Positions 17,341-25,040 of a stretch of 64,000 nucleotides of DNA are shown here, in pieces (the first letter of the stretch is position 1; each line of letters begins with the position of its first letter). The notes below the pieces were generated by a model. It saw only the letters and a program-made list of their open reading frames with translations. It made no database searches and had not been told where the DNA came from. The stretch is from the NCBI RefSeq assembly GCF_001693735.1, contig NZ_LWDV01000008.1, positions 186,001-250,000 on the forward strand, in the 5' to 3' direction. The translations under genes and the position numbers were made by a program. Source of the DNA: Orenia metallireducens. GTDB taxonomy: Bacteria > Bacillota > Halanaerobiia > Halobacteroidales > Halobacteroidaceae.

Positions 17341-18519
17341 ATGAGAAGAGTGAAAATTATTATAGGGATCACTTTGATCTTACTATGTCTTATTTCTCAA
17401 ACTGTTCTAGCTATAGATAAGCCTGAATTTGACCTTCAAACTAAGTCAGCGATTTTGATGGATGCTAAGACTGGGAGGATACTTTATGAGAAGAATGCCC
17501 ACGAGAAGTTGCCACCAGCCAGTATAACAAAGGTTATGACTATGTTATTAGCAATGGAGGCTGTTGATGATGGGCGAGTAAAGTGGGATGATAAGATTAC
17601 CACTACTGAATTGGCAGCAGAGATGGGGGGATCGCAGATTTGGCTAGAGCCTGGAGAGGAGATGACTTTTGAGCATCTACTTAAGGCAGTAGCTGTTGTT
17701 TCTGCTAATGATGCCTGTGTAGCTATTGCTGAACACCTTTATGGTACAGAGGAGAACTTTGTCAAGGCAATGAATGATAAGGCAAAGGAATTGGGGTTAG
17801 AGAATACTTATTTCTATAATACCAATGGATTACCACCAACAGACCCTGATGTCCAAGGAAATTATACTACAGCAGCTGATGTGGCGAAGATGTCTTTAGA
17901 GCTATTGAAGCATCCTAAGATATTGGAGTTTACATCGATCTGGATAGATCATATTAGAGATGGGGAGAGCTTTTTAAGAAATACTAATAATCTAGTCCGC
18001 TTCTTTAAAGGGGCTGATGGATTAAAGACAGGATATACACAAGAGGCAGGTTTTTGTGTATCAGCTACAGCTAAGAAGGATGGTATGAGATTTATTGCAG
18101 TAGTTATGAACGCACCAAATTCTAAGGTTAGATTTAATGAAGCAAGGAGTCTATTAAATTATGCCTTCAGTATCCACCGTTCTGTTGATATTGTAAATAA
18201 AGGGGACATAGTCAGTAAGGTTAAGGTCTTTAAAGGTGAGATACCAGAGATAGATGCAGTTGCTAAGGAAGATTTGAAGATATCAGTGATGAAAGGTGAA
18301 GAGAAAGAGGCTGTTAAGCAGACAAGACTTAATAAAGAGGTAGTTGCTCCTGTTAAGGTAGGAGATAAGGTAGGAGAGATAGTTGTATTGAAGGGAGAAG
18401 AGGTCTTAGGGCGTGTTGATTTAGTAGCAAAAGAGGAAGTAGCTAAGGCTAACTTCTTTAAGTTAATCTTACAATTATTTAAGAAGTTTATCAGTAATAT
18501 TATGAATATCTTTGAATAG
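17341..18519 (+). CDS. dacF: D-alanyl-D-alanine carboxypeptidase (DacF/PBP5 type)
   Basis: A ~392-residue low-molecular-weight penicillin-binding protein that trims the terminal D-Ala of peptidoglycan stem peptides. A signal peptide (IIIGITLILLCLISQTVLA) ends near residue 24. Catalytic motifs: SITK (Ser-x-x-Lys, about 61-64), SAN (about 121-123) and KTG in GADGLKTGYT (about 222-231). A C-terminal beta domain and a final amphipathic helix (ANFFKLILQLFKKFISNI) for membrane attachment follow. I chose ATG 17341; the upstream in-frame ATG at 17326 would place the GGGGTGAG ribosome-binding site inside the gene. dacF next to spoIIA is the order known from Bacillus. Confidence 0.92.
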   Translation: MRRVKIIIGITLILLCLISQTVLAIDKPEFDLQTKSAILMDAKTGRILYEKNAHEKLPPASITKVMTMLLAMEAVDDGRVKWDDKITTTELAAEMGGSQIWLEPGEEMTFEHLLKAVAVVSANDACVAIAEHLYGTEENFVKAMNDKAKELGLENTYFYNTNGLPPTDPDVQGNYTTAADVAKMSLELLKHPKILEFTSIWIDHIRDGESFLRNTNNLVRFFKGADGLKTGYTQEAGFCVSATAKKDGMRFIAVVMNAPNSKVRFNEARSLLNYAFSIHRSVDIVNKGDIVSKVKVFKGEIPEIDAVAKEDLKISVMKGEEKEAVKQTRLNKEVVAPVKVGDKVGEIVVLKGEEVLGRVDLVAKEEVAKANFFKLILQLFKKFISNIMNIFE

Positions 18520-18534
18520 AAGCTGATTGTTATC

Positions 18535-18559
18535 AGACATCCTAAGGAATGTCTTTTTT
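18535..18559 (+). terminator. Rho-independent terminator after dacF
   Basis: AGACAT pairs with ATGTCT around an 8-nt loop, followed by TTTTT. So dacF and the spoIIA operon are separate transcripts here. Confidence 0.72.
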
Positions 18560-18834
18560 GTAGAGGGGGATATTTCATTTTACTATTTGAATTTCAATAT
18601 TTGTTATCGGACTATGGATATATTGTATAATGATTTCTACTAGTCTAAACTATAAATATAACTAAGTGGTGATTAGACTATAACAGTAATCTAAACTATT
18701 AGTAATTAATTTATTGTATAGATTAGTATAAAATAGTAGCTTTAATCTTTTATAGACATCTATAGTAAATTTGAGATTTACAATCATTCTTCCACTTAGA
18801 TAAATAAAGTAAAAATTTCGGTGTTGGGAAATAA

Positions 18835-19058
18835 ATCAGAGAGCAGAAGAAATTAAGGTGGGCTGTAGATGGGATTGCAGAGAGTGATGGTGAGTATAGA
18901 GTTGATATAGAAGTAGCTGGAGAATTAAGAAGTAAAAGCTTTGGCTATTTTACAAATGGATATCATATAGATATCATATAGATAGGAAGTATCAAATAGT
19001 TGTAAGAGATAAAGAGATAGAAATGAAGACCATTGGTAATTTAAAGAAGAAAAAATAA
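18835..19058 (+). pseudogene. Remnant of an unknown gene, frameshifted by an 11-bp tandem duplication
   Basis: An open frame without a start runs from 18835: peptide pieces QKKLRWAVDGIAESDGEYRV and ELRSKSFGYFTNGY. It hits a stop at 18979. Bases 18959-18969 are repeated exactly at 18970-18980 (GATATCATATA). Removing one copy restores the frame to a tail DRKYQIVVRDKEIEMKTIGN followed by KKKK and TAA at 19056. No start codon, ribosome-binding site or family is recognisable, so the 5' part is probably lost. A terminator follows, as for a genuine gene end. Confidence 0.6.
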
Positions 19059-19070
19059 AGTTCAATTCAA

Positions 19071-19104
19071 AAGGCAGATAAAATTTATTTGTCTTTTTTT
19101 TTTA
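19071..19104 (+). terminator. Terminator-like hairpin with a long T-run
   Basis: GGCAGATAAA and TTTATTTGTC pair (two G-T pairs) followed by ten T. It marks the 3' end of the remnant and isolates the spoIIA promoter. Confidence 0.65.
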
Positions 19105-19110
19105 TTTGTT

Positions 19111-19137
19111 GCAGGAAAAAAATGGTTAACATTGAAT
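19111..19137 (+). promoter_or_regulatory. Sigma-H-type promoter of the spoIIA operon
   Basis: GCAGGAAAA (19111-19119) matches the Bacillus sigma-H -35 consensus RNAGGAWWW. After 11 nt, ATTGAAT (19131-19137) matches the -10 consensus RNNGAAT. It lies 25 nt before the spoIIAA start. In Bacillus the spoIIA operon is transcribed by sigma-H RNA polymerase, so both sequence and position agree. Confidence 0.78.
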
Positions 19138-19162
19138 TAATAATTAGAAAGGAGTGAGAAGA

Positions 19163-19504
19163 ATGAAATTATCTTTTAAGAGTAGTAATAATAATTTAGT
19201 TGTTAGACCCTATGGAGAGTTTGATTTACATACTGTAGATATCTTTAAAGAGAAGCTAGAGCAGAAACTAACAGAAGATACCAAAGGGATAATTCTAAAC
19301 TTAGATGGGATAAAATTCATTGATAGTTCTGGATTAGGGGCTATCATTGGTACATATAAGAGAATTACCAAAAAAGGGGGAGTTTTAGCAATAGCAGAAG
19401 TAACTCCTCAAGTAGAGAGAATATTTGAATTATCAGGAATTTTAAAGATTATTAAAGTATATCCTTCGGAAGCAGAAGCCTTAGATAATATTGTAGGGAG
19501 GTAA
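19163..19504 (+). CDS. spoIIAA: Anti-sigma-F factor antagonist SpoIIAA
   Basis: A 113-residue STAS-domain protein. Unphosphorylated SpoIIAA binds SpoIIAB and frees sigma-F in the forespore. The phosphorylatable serine sits in IKFIDSSGLGAIIGTYK (about 50-66), and the start KLSFKSSNNNLVVRPYGEFDL is typical. I chose ATG 19163, 8 nt after GGAG; the in-frame GTG at 19154 lies within that ribosome-binding region. First gene of a three-gene operon, 4 nt ahead of spoIIAB. Confidence 0.93.
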   Translation: MKLSFKSSNNNLVVRPYGEFDLHTVDIFKEKLEQKLTEDTKGIILNLDGIKFIDSSGLGAIIGTYKRITKKGGVLAIAEVTPQVERIFELSGILKIIKVYPSEAEALDNIVGR

Positions 19505-19508
19505 GATA

Positions 19509-19937
19509 ATGGAGAATAAGGCTAGATTAGTAATTGACAGTTTATCAGATAATATTGGATTAGCTAGAGTAACGGTGGCATCTTTTGCCTCACAGTTGAA
19601 TTTTACTTTGGCAGAGTTAGAGGAGATAAAGGTAGCAATTTCAGAAGCTGTATCAAACTCCATTATTCATGGATATAAAGGTGGAGTAGGTGAGATAGAT
19701 ATTTCGATGAGAGTTAAGGAGCATCAATTAGAGATAATAATAGAGGACCAAGGCTGTGGAATTGAAGATATTAAGACTGCTTGTGAGCCAGCATATACAA
19801 CAGCTGATAGAATGGGCTTAGGTCTTGTCTTTATCGATTCCTTCATGGATAAGTTTGAGATAGAATCAAAAGTCAACCAAGGAACAACATTAAAGATGGT
19901 CAAGGTTCCAGCCCAGGAGCAAAAACAGGTTAATTAG
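19509..19937 (+). CDS. spoIIAB: Anti-sigma-F factor / serine kinase SpoIIAB
   Basis: A 142-residue GHKL-fold kinase that holds sigma-F inactive and phosphorylates SpoIIAA. ATP-site motifs: N box EAVSNSIIHGY (about 46-56), G1 box EDQGCGIED (about 78-86) and G2 box DRMGLGLVFIDSFMDKFEIE (about 98-117). Length fits the family. It begins 4 nt after spoIIAA (GGGAGG as ribosome-binding site) and ends 11 nt before sigF. Confidence 0.94.
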   Translation: MENKARLVIDSLSDNIGLARVTVASFASQLNFTLAELEEIKVAISEAVSNSIIHGYKGGVGEIDISMRVKEHQLEIIIEDQGCGIEDIKTACEPAYTTADRMGLGLVFIDSFMDKFEIESKVNQGTTLKMVKVPAQEQKQVN

Positions 19938-19948
19938 GAGCTGACAAG

Positions 19949-20710
19949 ATGAATAGCTTATCGAAGATAAATATTGATAATCATAAATTATTAGCCGAAA
20001 GTGATACTAAAAGGTTAATAGCTTTAAGTCAGCAAGGTGATAGGACTGCTAAGGATGAGCTGATTAAACATAATTTAAGGTTGGTTATGAAGATAGCTCA
20101 TCGTTTTAAAAACAGTGGTTACTCTATAGAGGATATATTTCAAATTGGAAGTATTGGTTTGATTAAGGCGATAGATGGTTTTGACCTTAGTAAAGGAGTA
20201 AAGTTTTCTACCTATGCTGTTCCTTTGATTATTGGTGAGATTAAGGTATTCTTGCGTGATGATAATATTGTCAAAGTCAGTCGAAAGGTTAAAGAGACGG
20301 CTTATAAGGTTAATAAGATAAAAGAAGGATTGGAGCAAAAGTTAAATAGAGAACCTACTATTCATGAATTGAGTAAAGAGGTAGGGTTATCAGCTGAAGA
20401 GATAGTTTCAGCTTTAGAGGCTATACAGGCTCCTAAATCAATTCATGAACAGGTTTATGAAAAAGAAGGAAGTAGTTTAGAGTTAGCTGATCAGCTAGTT
20501 GATGATGAAGATTATTATAATGAAAAGTTGAATTTGTTGGCTTTAAATCATGTTTTAAAAAAATTGGACAAGCGTTCACAACTAATAATTAAATTAAGAT
20601 ATTTTGAAGAAAAGTCCCAAAGTGAAATTGCTAAAGTACTTGATTTGTCCCAAGCTCAGGTTTCAAGGCTAGAGAAGAAGATTTTAAAGTTAATAAGAAG
20701 AGAGTTATAA
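19949..20710 (+). CDS. sigF: RNA polymerase forespore sigma factor sigma-F
   Basis: A 253-residue sigma-70-family factor, the first forespore-specific sigma. Region 2 (IEDIFQIGSIGLIKAIDGFD, then KGVKFSTYAVPLIIGEIKVF) spans about 67-110. Region 3 (KVSRKVKETAYKVNKIKEGL) follows, and region 4 (SQSEIAKVLDLSQAQVSRLE) is at about 226-245. The order spoIIAA-spoIIAB-sigF is diagnostic and separates it from sigma-G. A terminator closes the operon at 20742. Confidence 0.95.
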   Translation: MNSLSKINIDNHKLLAESDTKRLIALSQQGDRTAKDELIKHNLRLVMKIAHRFKNSGYSIEDIFQIGSIGLIKAIDGFDLSKGVKFSTYAVPLIIGEIKVFLRDDNIVKVSRKVKETAYKVNKIKEGLEQKLNREPTIHELSKEVGLSAEEIVSALEAIQAPKSIHEQVYEKEGSSLELADQLVDDEDYYNEKLNLLALNHVLKKLDKRSQLIIKLRYFEEKSQSEIAKVLDLSQAQVSRLEKKILKLIRREL

Positions 20711-20711
20711 G

Positions 20712-20742
20712 AAAAGCACAGGTGCTAAACCTGTGCTTTTTG
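20712..20742 (+). terminator. Rho-independent terminator of the spoIIA operon
   Basis: AAAAGCACAGGT pairs perfectly with ACCTGTGCTTTT around GCTAA, then TT. Confidence 0.9.
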
Positions 20743-20771
20743 TATTAAATTTAAGTTACTTACACATAATA
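20742..20771 (+). promoter_or_regulatory. Candidate sigma-G-type promoter for the spoVA operon
   Basis: GTATT (20742-20746), 18 nt, CATAATA (20765-20771). The -10 matches the Bacillus sigma-G pattern CATNNTA; the -35 (GHATR) is off at its last base. spoVA is sigma-G-dependent in Bacillus. It would leave a ~90-nt leader. Confidence 0.45.
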
Positions 20772-20869
20772 GATTTAGAAAATCAGAAGATAGAATGATT
20801 AATAATATAAATAGTAACAGTTAATAGGTATATTATATCGCTTTCTTTTCAGCAAAGGAGAGGATGTGT

Positions 20870-21046
20870 ATGATGTTTGAAATCAATTTAAAAAGAGTAA
20901 TTTACTTGATTATATTTTTAGCTCTTGTTTTAGTTAATTGGTTCCTATGGGATGATTTCTTTATGGAAAAAGAGCTCTCCCCTAGAGCTAAAAAGGTCTT
21001 TAATTATCAAAGTAAGTCTAAGATAAGAAGTGTTTATAATGAGTGA
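20870..21046 (+). CDS. Small single-pass membrane protein coupled to spoVAA
   Basis: A 58-residue protein with one hydrophobic helix (VIYLIIFLALVLVNWFLW, about 10-27) and a charged C-terminal tail. I do not recognise a family. I chose ATG 20870, 9 nt after AAAGGAG; ATG 20864 would be only 3 nt away. Its last codons overlap the spoVAA start by 8 nt, so translation is coupled and the protein is probably part of the SpoVA unit. Being first in the operon, it may assist SpoVA membrane proteins; that is inference only. Confidence 0.65.
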   Translation: MMFEINLKRVIYLIIFLALVLVNWFLWDDFFMEKELSPRAKKVFNYQSKSKIRSVYNE

Positions 21047-21695
21047 ACAGTTGGAATGTATAAAAGAAGAGATATTTTTAAGGGTTAAAAGAGTGGTAAA
21101 GGCTCAACCTAACCAGACCTTAGTAATCAGTGATTTAGCAGAAGTCATTACCAATAAGGAGCTACAAGATAAGCTAGAGAAGGTTAAGGTCAAAGAGGTA
21201 ACTGAAAAAGCTGGTCAGTCGATGATTGTTACAGCATTAGAGATTATAAGGGCTATCAAAAGGGAATTTCCACAATCTGGAATAAAGCATTTAGGAGAAG
21301 CTGATGTAATTGTAGATATTGAAGAGAATTTTCAGAATAATTTGAGAGATAATCAGCCTTCAAGGTTATATATATTTGCAATTGGAATTATACTCTTCTT
21401 TGGAGCAGCTATGGCTATTATGAACTTTCATGCCGATGTCAGTATGGTTAAGGTACATCAACAGATTTACAAGTTGATTATGGGTGAGTCTAAAGAAAAC
21501 CCCCTCTTACTTAATATTCCTTACTCTATAGGTTTGGGTTTTGGAATGATTGTCTTCTTCAACCAAATCTATAAGTATAAATTCAACAAGAAAGACCCTA
21601 GCCCTTTGGAAATAGAGATGTATCTATATAAGAACAAGGTCAATCAATTCTCTTTACATCAAAAGACTGAGTTAGCTAAAAAGAGTGATCAATAA
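21039..21695 (+). CDS. spoVAA: Stage V sporulation protein AA
   Basis: A 218-residue protein with a soluble N-terminal half (IFLRVKRVVKAQPNQTLVIS...) and two C-terminal membrane helices (LYIFAIGIILFFGAAMAIM, about 110-128, and IPYSIGLGFGMIVFFNQIY, about 160-178). HADVSMVKVHQQIYKLIMG between them is characteristic of SpoVAA. SpoVA proteins form the inner-membrane channel that loads dipicolinic acid into spores and releases it on germination. The start at 21039 overlaps the preceding small gene. It is followed by spoVAB, AC, AD and AE in the usual order. Confidence 0.88.
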   Translation: MSEQLECIKEEIFLRVKRVVKAQPNQTLVISDLAEVITNKELQDKLEKVKVKEVTEKAGQSMIVTALEIIRAIKREFPQSGIKHLGEADVIVDIEENFQNNLRDNQPSRLYIFAIGIILFFGAAMAIMNFHADVSMVKVHQQIYKLIMGESKENPLLLNIPYSIGLGFGMIVFFNQIYKYKFNKKDPSPLEIEMYLYKNKVNQFSLHQKTELAKKSDQ

Positions 21696-21720
21696 TTAAG
21701 AAGTATTAGGTGGGGGTTAA

Positions 21721-22158
21721 ATGAAAGGAGTTCTCTTAGTTGTAATTGGTTTTTCTGAAGGGGTTATAGTTGGTGTAGCTTTAGTTGCTTTTTTAATGGT
21801 TTTAGATGTAATTCCTCGTTTAATAGATTTAAGTAACTCTAATGAATCTATCTGGCTATATCAAAAATTAATAATATCAGGGTCATTATTTGGAGTGATA
21901 GTAGACTTTTTCAACCTAACACTCCCTAGTATTTTCTTTATCAATAATTTATTGGTTATCTTGGTAGGGTTTGTTTTTGGTACATTTATTGGATTAATAG
22001 CTGCTGCGTTAACTGAGACTTTAAAAGTACTACCATTATTGAGTAAACGTTTAGGTTTAAAGGATTATATGAATGAATTATTATTTATTCTTATCTTAGG
22101 GAAGGTAATTGGTTCTTTGATTTATTGGTTATTTCCAAGGTTATGGTTTTCAGGATGA
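21721..22158 (+). CDS. spoVAB: Stage V sporulation protein AB
   Basis: A 145-residue protein with four hydrophobic segments (about 3-28, 48-64, 72-97 and 118-140). The opening VIGFSEGVIVGVALVAFL and the middle ISGSLFGVIVDFF fit SpoVAB, a component of the dipicolinic-acid channel complex. Position directly after spoVAA (25 nt) supports it. AGGTGGGGG precedes the ATG. Confidence 0.88.
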   Translation: MKGVLLVVIGFSEGVIVGVALVAFLMVLDVIPRLIDLSNSNESIWLYQKLIISGSLFGVIVDFFNLTLPSIFFINNLLVILVGFVFGTFIGLIAAALTETLKVLPLLSKRLGLKDYMNELLFILILGKVIGSLIYWLFPRLWFSG

Positions 22159-22231
22159 GCTTAGGATCAGGAGTTGGCAGTTAAGTAATAATGCTACTTA
22201 TTATTTATTACTAATTCATAGGAGGTTTTAA

Positions 22232-22675
22232 ATGGGAACAATAGATAAAACACCACAAGAGTATCAAAAATTAATAAAAAAGCATCAGCCTACAGATTCT
22301 AAAGTAAAGAACTTTTTTTATGCTTATCTAGTAGGAGGTTTAATATGTTTTTTGGGACAGTTTATAATCAATGTACTAGTTAATAATGGTATGCCTAAAG
22401 ATGATGCTGGTTCGTATGCAACAATAGCTTTAATCTTTATTGGAGCATTATTAACAGGTTTAGGGGTATATGACGAGATTGCCCAATTTGCTGGGGCAGG
22501 AACTATTGTACCAGTCACAGGATTTTCTAATGCAGTTGTTGCTCCAGCAATGGAGTATAGACAAGATGGATATATTTTGGGGTTAGGTGCAAATATATAC
22601 TCTGTAGCTGGTCCAGTATTGACTTATGGGATGTTATCTGCATTTCTTATTGGATTACTAAAATTAATATTTTGA
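22232..22675 (+). CDS. spoVAC: Stage V sporulation protein AC
   Basis: A 147-residue membrane protein of the SpoVAC family, the mechanosensitive-channel-like part of the dipicolinic-acid pathway. After a polar N-terminus come helices at about 30-50, 62-82 and 120-145. The conserved GVYDEIAQFAGAGTIVPVTGF (about 78-98) is unmistakable. It resembles SpoVAE downstream, which carries a parallel GVYDYLIDVAGAGVTVPVMNF. AGGAGG lies 7 nt before the ATG. Confidence 0.93.
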   Translation: MGTIDKTPQEYQKLIKKHQPTDSKVKNFFYAYLVGGLICFLGQFIINVLVNNGMPKDDAGSYATIALIFIGALLTGLGVYDEIAQFAGAGTIVPVTGFSNAVVAPAMEYRQDGYILGLGANIYSVAGPVLTYGMLSAFLIGLLKLIF

Positions 22676-22691
22676 TTTGGAGGAATAAATA

Positions 22692-23780
22692 ATGAAGAAA
22701 TTAGGTAAACAGACAGTTCAATTCGATAATCCTCCTCAAATTATATCATCAGCATCAGTTGTTGGTAATAAGGAGAGTCAAGGACCTTTAGCTGATTACT
22801 TTGATCAAGTAATCAGTGATGGATATAACAATCAACAGACTTGGGAGAAAGCCCAGATGAAGATGACTGAAGATGTTGTAAATAATGCCTTGGATAAGGT
22901 TAATCTAACTAAGGATGATATAGATTGTTTGTTAGCTGGAGATTTATTAAATCAGATTGTAGCATCTAATTTTGCTGCCCGCAAATTCCCTATTCCTTTC
23001 CTTGGACTATTTGGTGCTTGCTCGACTATGATAGAGGCTATGGCTATTGGATCTATGATGATAGATGGAGGAGCAGCTAACCAAGTAGTTACTTTTACTT
23101 CTAGCCACTATCAGGCTACTGAAAGGCAGTATAGAACCCCTAATGAATATGGAGACAAATATCCACCATATAAGCAATGGACTGTAACAGGATCTGGAGC
23201 AATGATTTTAAGTAATCAAGTTGGTGGAGTAGCAGTTACAATGGCTACTTTGGGTAAGGTAGTAGACTTAGGGGTCAAAGATCCAAAGGATATGGGGTCA
23301 GCTATGGCGCCAGCAGCAGCCGATACTATCTTAAATCATTTAGAGGACAGTGATCGCAGTCCTAGTGATTATGATTTAATTGTTACTGGAGATTTGGGTC
23401 AGGTTGGCAAGGAAATTACAATAGATTTATTAGCAGAACAAGGTTGTGATGTTAGTAAGAATTTTGATGATTGTGGAGTAATGATTTATAGCTCTAATCA
23501 AAATTGTGGAGCAGGAGGGAGTGGTTGTGGTTGTTCAGCCGTCGTAGCATCCTCCTATTTATTACCACAGCTAATGTATGGTAATTTTAATAGAATATTA
23601 TTACTTGGAACTGGTGCCTTATTAAATCCTGTCACTTCATTACAGGGAGAGAGTATTCCTTGTATTGCTCATGCAGTAGTCTTAGAAAGAACAGGACATT
23701 TAACTGAGGGAATTGGTCGTCCAAGTATTCAAGATAATCTATCAACAAAAATTGAAGATTTGACTAAAAGCGAGGGATAA
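22692..23780 (+). CDS. spoVAD: Stage V sporulation protein AD
   Basis: A 362-residue thiolase-fold protein that binds dipicolinic acid at the inner spore membrane. Typical segments are LLAGDLLNQIVASNFAARKF (about 82-101), GLFGACSTMIEAMAIGSMMI (about 106-125, keeping the thiolase-type Cys) and SSYLLPQLMYGNFNRILLLG near the C-terminus. The segment SSNQNCGAGGSGCGCSAVVA is Cys/Gly-rich as in other SpoVADs. It is somewhat longer than the ~338 residues of Bacillus SpoVAD, with a polar C-terminal extension. Lies 16 nt after spoVAC and 3 nt before spoVAE. Confidence 0.93.
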   Translation: MKKLGKQTVQFDNPPQIISSASVVGNKESQGPLADYFDQVISDGYNNQQTWEKAQMKMTEDVVNNALDKVNLTKDDIDCLLAGDLLNQIVASNFAARKFPIPFLGLFGACSTMIEAMAIGSMMIDGGAANQVVTFTSSHYQATERQYRTPNEYGDKYPPYKQWTVTGSGAMILSNQVGGVAVTMATLGKVVDLGVKDPKDMGSAMAPAAADTILNHLEDSDRSPSDYDLIVTGDLGQVGKEITIDLLAEQGCDVSKNFDDCGVMIYSSNQNCGAGGSGCGCSAVVASSYLLPQLMYGNFNRILLLGTGALLNPVTSLQGESIPCIAHAVVLERTGHLTEGIGRPSIQDNLSTKIEDLTKSEG

Positions 23781-23783
23781 AGA

Positions 23784-24137
23784 ATGAATTTGTATTTGAT
23801 GGCATTTTTAGTTGGAGGATTAATTTGTGCACTAGGTCAGTTGTTTTTAGATTTTACCAATTATACTCCTGCCCATTTATTGGTTACCATGGTGGTGATT
23901 GGAGCAATCTTAACAGGAATAGGAGTTTATGATTATTTAATTGATGTAGCTGGAGCTGGAGTCACTGTTCCTGTAATGAATTTTGGGTACATTCTTACTC
24001 AGGGGGTAATGAAGGAAGCTGAAAATGATGGATTTTTAGGGTTGTTTGCTGGTATCTTAGAGATGGGAAGTATAGGAGTTAGTGCTTCAATAATTATTGG
24101 TTTCTTAATGGCAGCAATCTTTAGACCTAAAGATTAG
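23784..24137 (+). CDS. spoVAE: Stage V sporulation protein AE (SpoVAEB type)
   Basis: A 117-residue membrane protein with three or four helices (about 3-22, 32-50, 58-80 and 90-112). Its GVYDYLIDVAGAGVTVPVMN parallels SpoVAC, to which it is related. It follows spoVAD after 3 nt and is the last gene of this tightly packed stretch. A 312-nt spacer separates it from spoVAEA. Confidence 0.9.
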   Translation: MNLYLMAFLVGGLICALGQLFLDFTNYTPAHLLVTMVVIGAILTGIGVYDYLIDVAGAGVTVPVMNFGYILTQGVMKEAENDGFLGLFAGILEMGSIGVSASIIIGFLMAAIFRPKD

Positions 24138-24145
24138 TAAAGGTA

Positions 24146-24306
24146 TTCTATTAGGATTTAATTTATATTTTGATGATACGGTGGATAGATATTGTGACAA
24201 TTTAGTGTGAGTGTAAAGAATGAGTGACTTGTTACTAAGGGTTTCTCACCCAGGGGGTTTTACCTTAGTCAAAAATCAATTCCTAATAGAAACATTCACT
24301 CACACT
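24146..24306. repeat. Inverted-repeat-rich segment between spoVAE and spoVAEA
   Basis: Three inverted pairs interlock. TTCTATTAGGA (24146-24156) pairs with TCCTAATAGAA (24281-24291). ACTAAGG (24234-24240) pairs with CCTTAGT (24263-24269). AGTGTGAGTG (24204-24213) pairs with CACTCACACT (24297-24306). The first and third pairs cannot form together in a simple nested fold. Inside is GGTTTCTCACCCAGGGGGTT. No ORF is seen in 24138-24449. It may be a small mobile element remnant or a structured leader. Confidence 0.6.
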
Positions 24307-24449
24307 TATATAAAAATTGTTGGAATATACTCATATAGTAACATATTAATTTTTAGAATTATTCATTTATAACAGGTACAATCTATCGCCTATTTAGGAA
24401 AATTTGAATATTAATTCTTTTAAATCCGAATAATAAGGGGAGAAAATTA

Positions 24450-25040
24450 TTGGATAAAAAAAGAGTAATAGTAGTGACCGATGGTGATTCTACTGCGCAA
24501 AAAGCTGTAGAAGAAGCAAGCAGAAAATTAAATTTACGGGTAATTTCCAAATCTGGTGGAAATCCTACACCCTGCTCAGGTAAAAAATTACTCTCTTTAA
24601 TTCAAGATTGTCCTACAGACCCTGTTGTAGTAATGTTTGATGATGAAGGTAACTTCAATTGTGGTAAAGGTGAACATGCTATGGAGAAGGTTATGGACTC
24701 TGATGATATAGAGATATTGGGAGTAGTTGCAGTGGCATCTAATGCTAAAGATGTAAAAGGAATACATCCAGACTGTTCTATAACTTGTGAGGGCAAACTC
24801 GTAAGTAGACCAGTTGATAAGGAAGGAGAAGCTGAGAAAGAAGGGCATTTTGTCTTAGAAGGTGATACTGTTGATGTACTTAATAGGTTTGATGATGACC
24901 TAATAATTGTTGGTATAGGAGATGTAGGTAAGATGTCTGGCAAGGATAATTGTGAGATTGGCGCTCCTATTACTACTAAAGCTTTAGAGGAAATTTTAAA
25001 GAGGAGTGGAGTGAATGGCAGAAAAAAAGACCAAGATTAG
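24450..25040 (+). CDS. spoVAEA: SpoVAEA-like stage V sporulation protein
   Basis: A 196-residue soluble protein of the SpoVAE/SpoVAEA family (large hydrophilic partner found with SpoVAF). The start DKKRVIVVTDGDSTAQKAVE, the CSGKKLLSLIQ and DPVVVMFDDEGN segments and VVAVASNAKDVKGIHPDCSI are characteristic. It starts at TTG 24450, about 7 nt after AGGGGAG; no ATG is available in frame. Its 3' end overlaps the SpoVAF-like gene by 26 nt, so the two are coupled. It is thought to act with SpoVAF in germination efficiency, which is family knowledge. Confidence 0.87.
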   Translation: MDKKRVIVVTDGDSTAQKAVEEASRKLNLRVISKSGGNPTPCSGKKLLSLIQDCPTDPVVVMFDDEGNFNCGKGEHAMEKVMDSDDIEILGVVAVASNAKDVKGIHPDCSITCEGKLVSRPVDKEGEAEKEGHFVLEGDTVDVLNRFDDDLIIVGIGDVGKMSGKDNCEIGAPITTKALEEILKRSGVNGRKKDQD

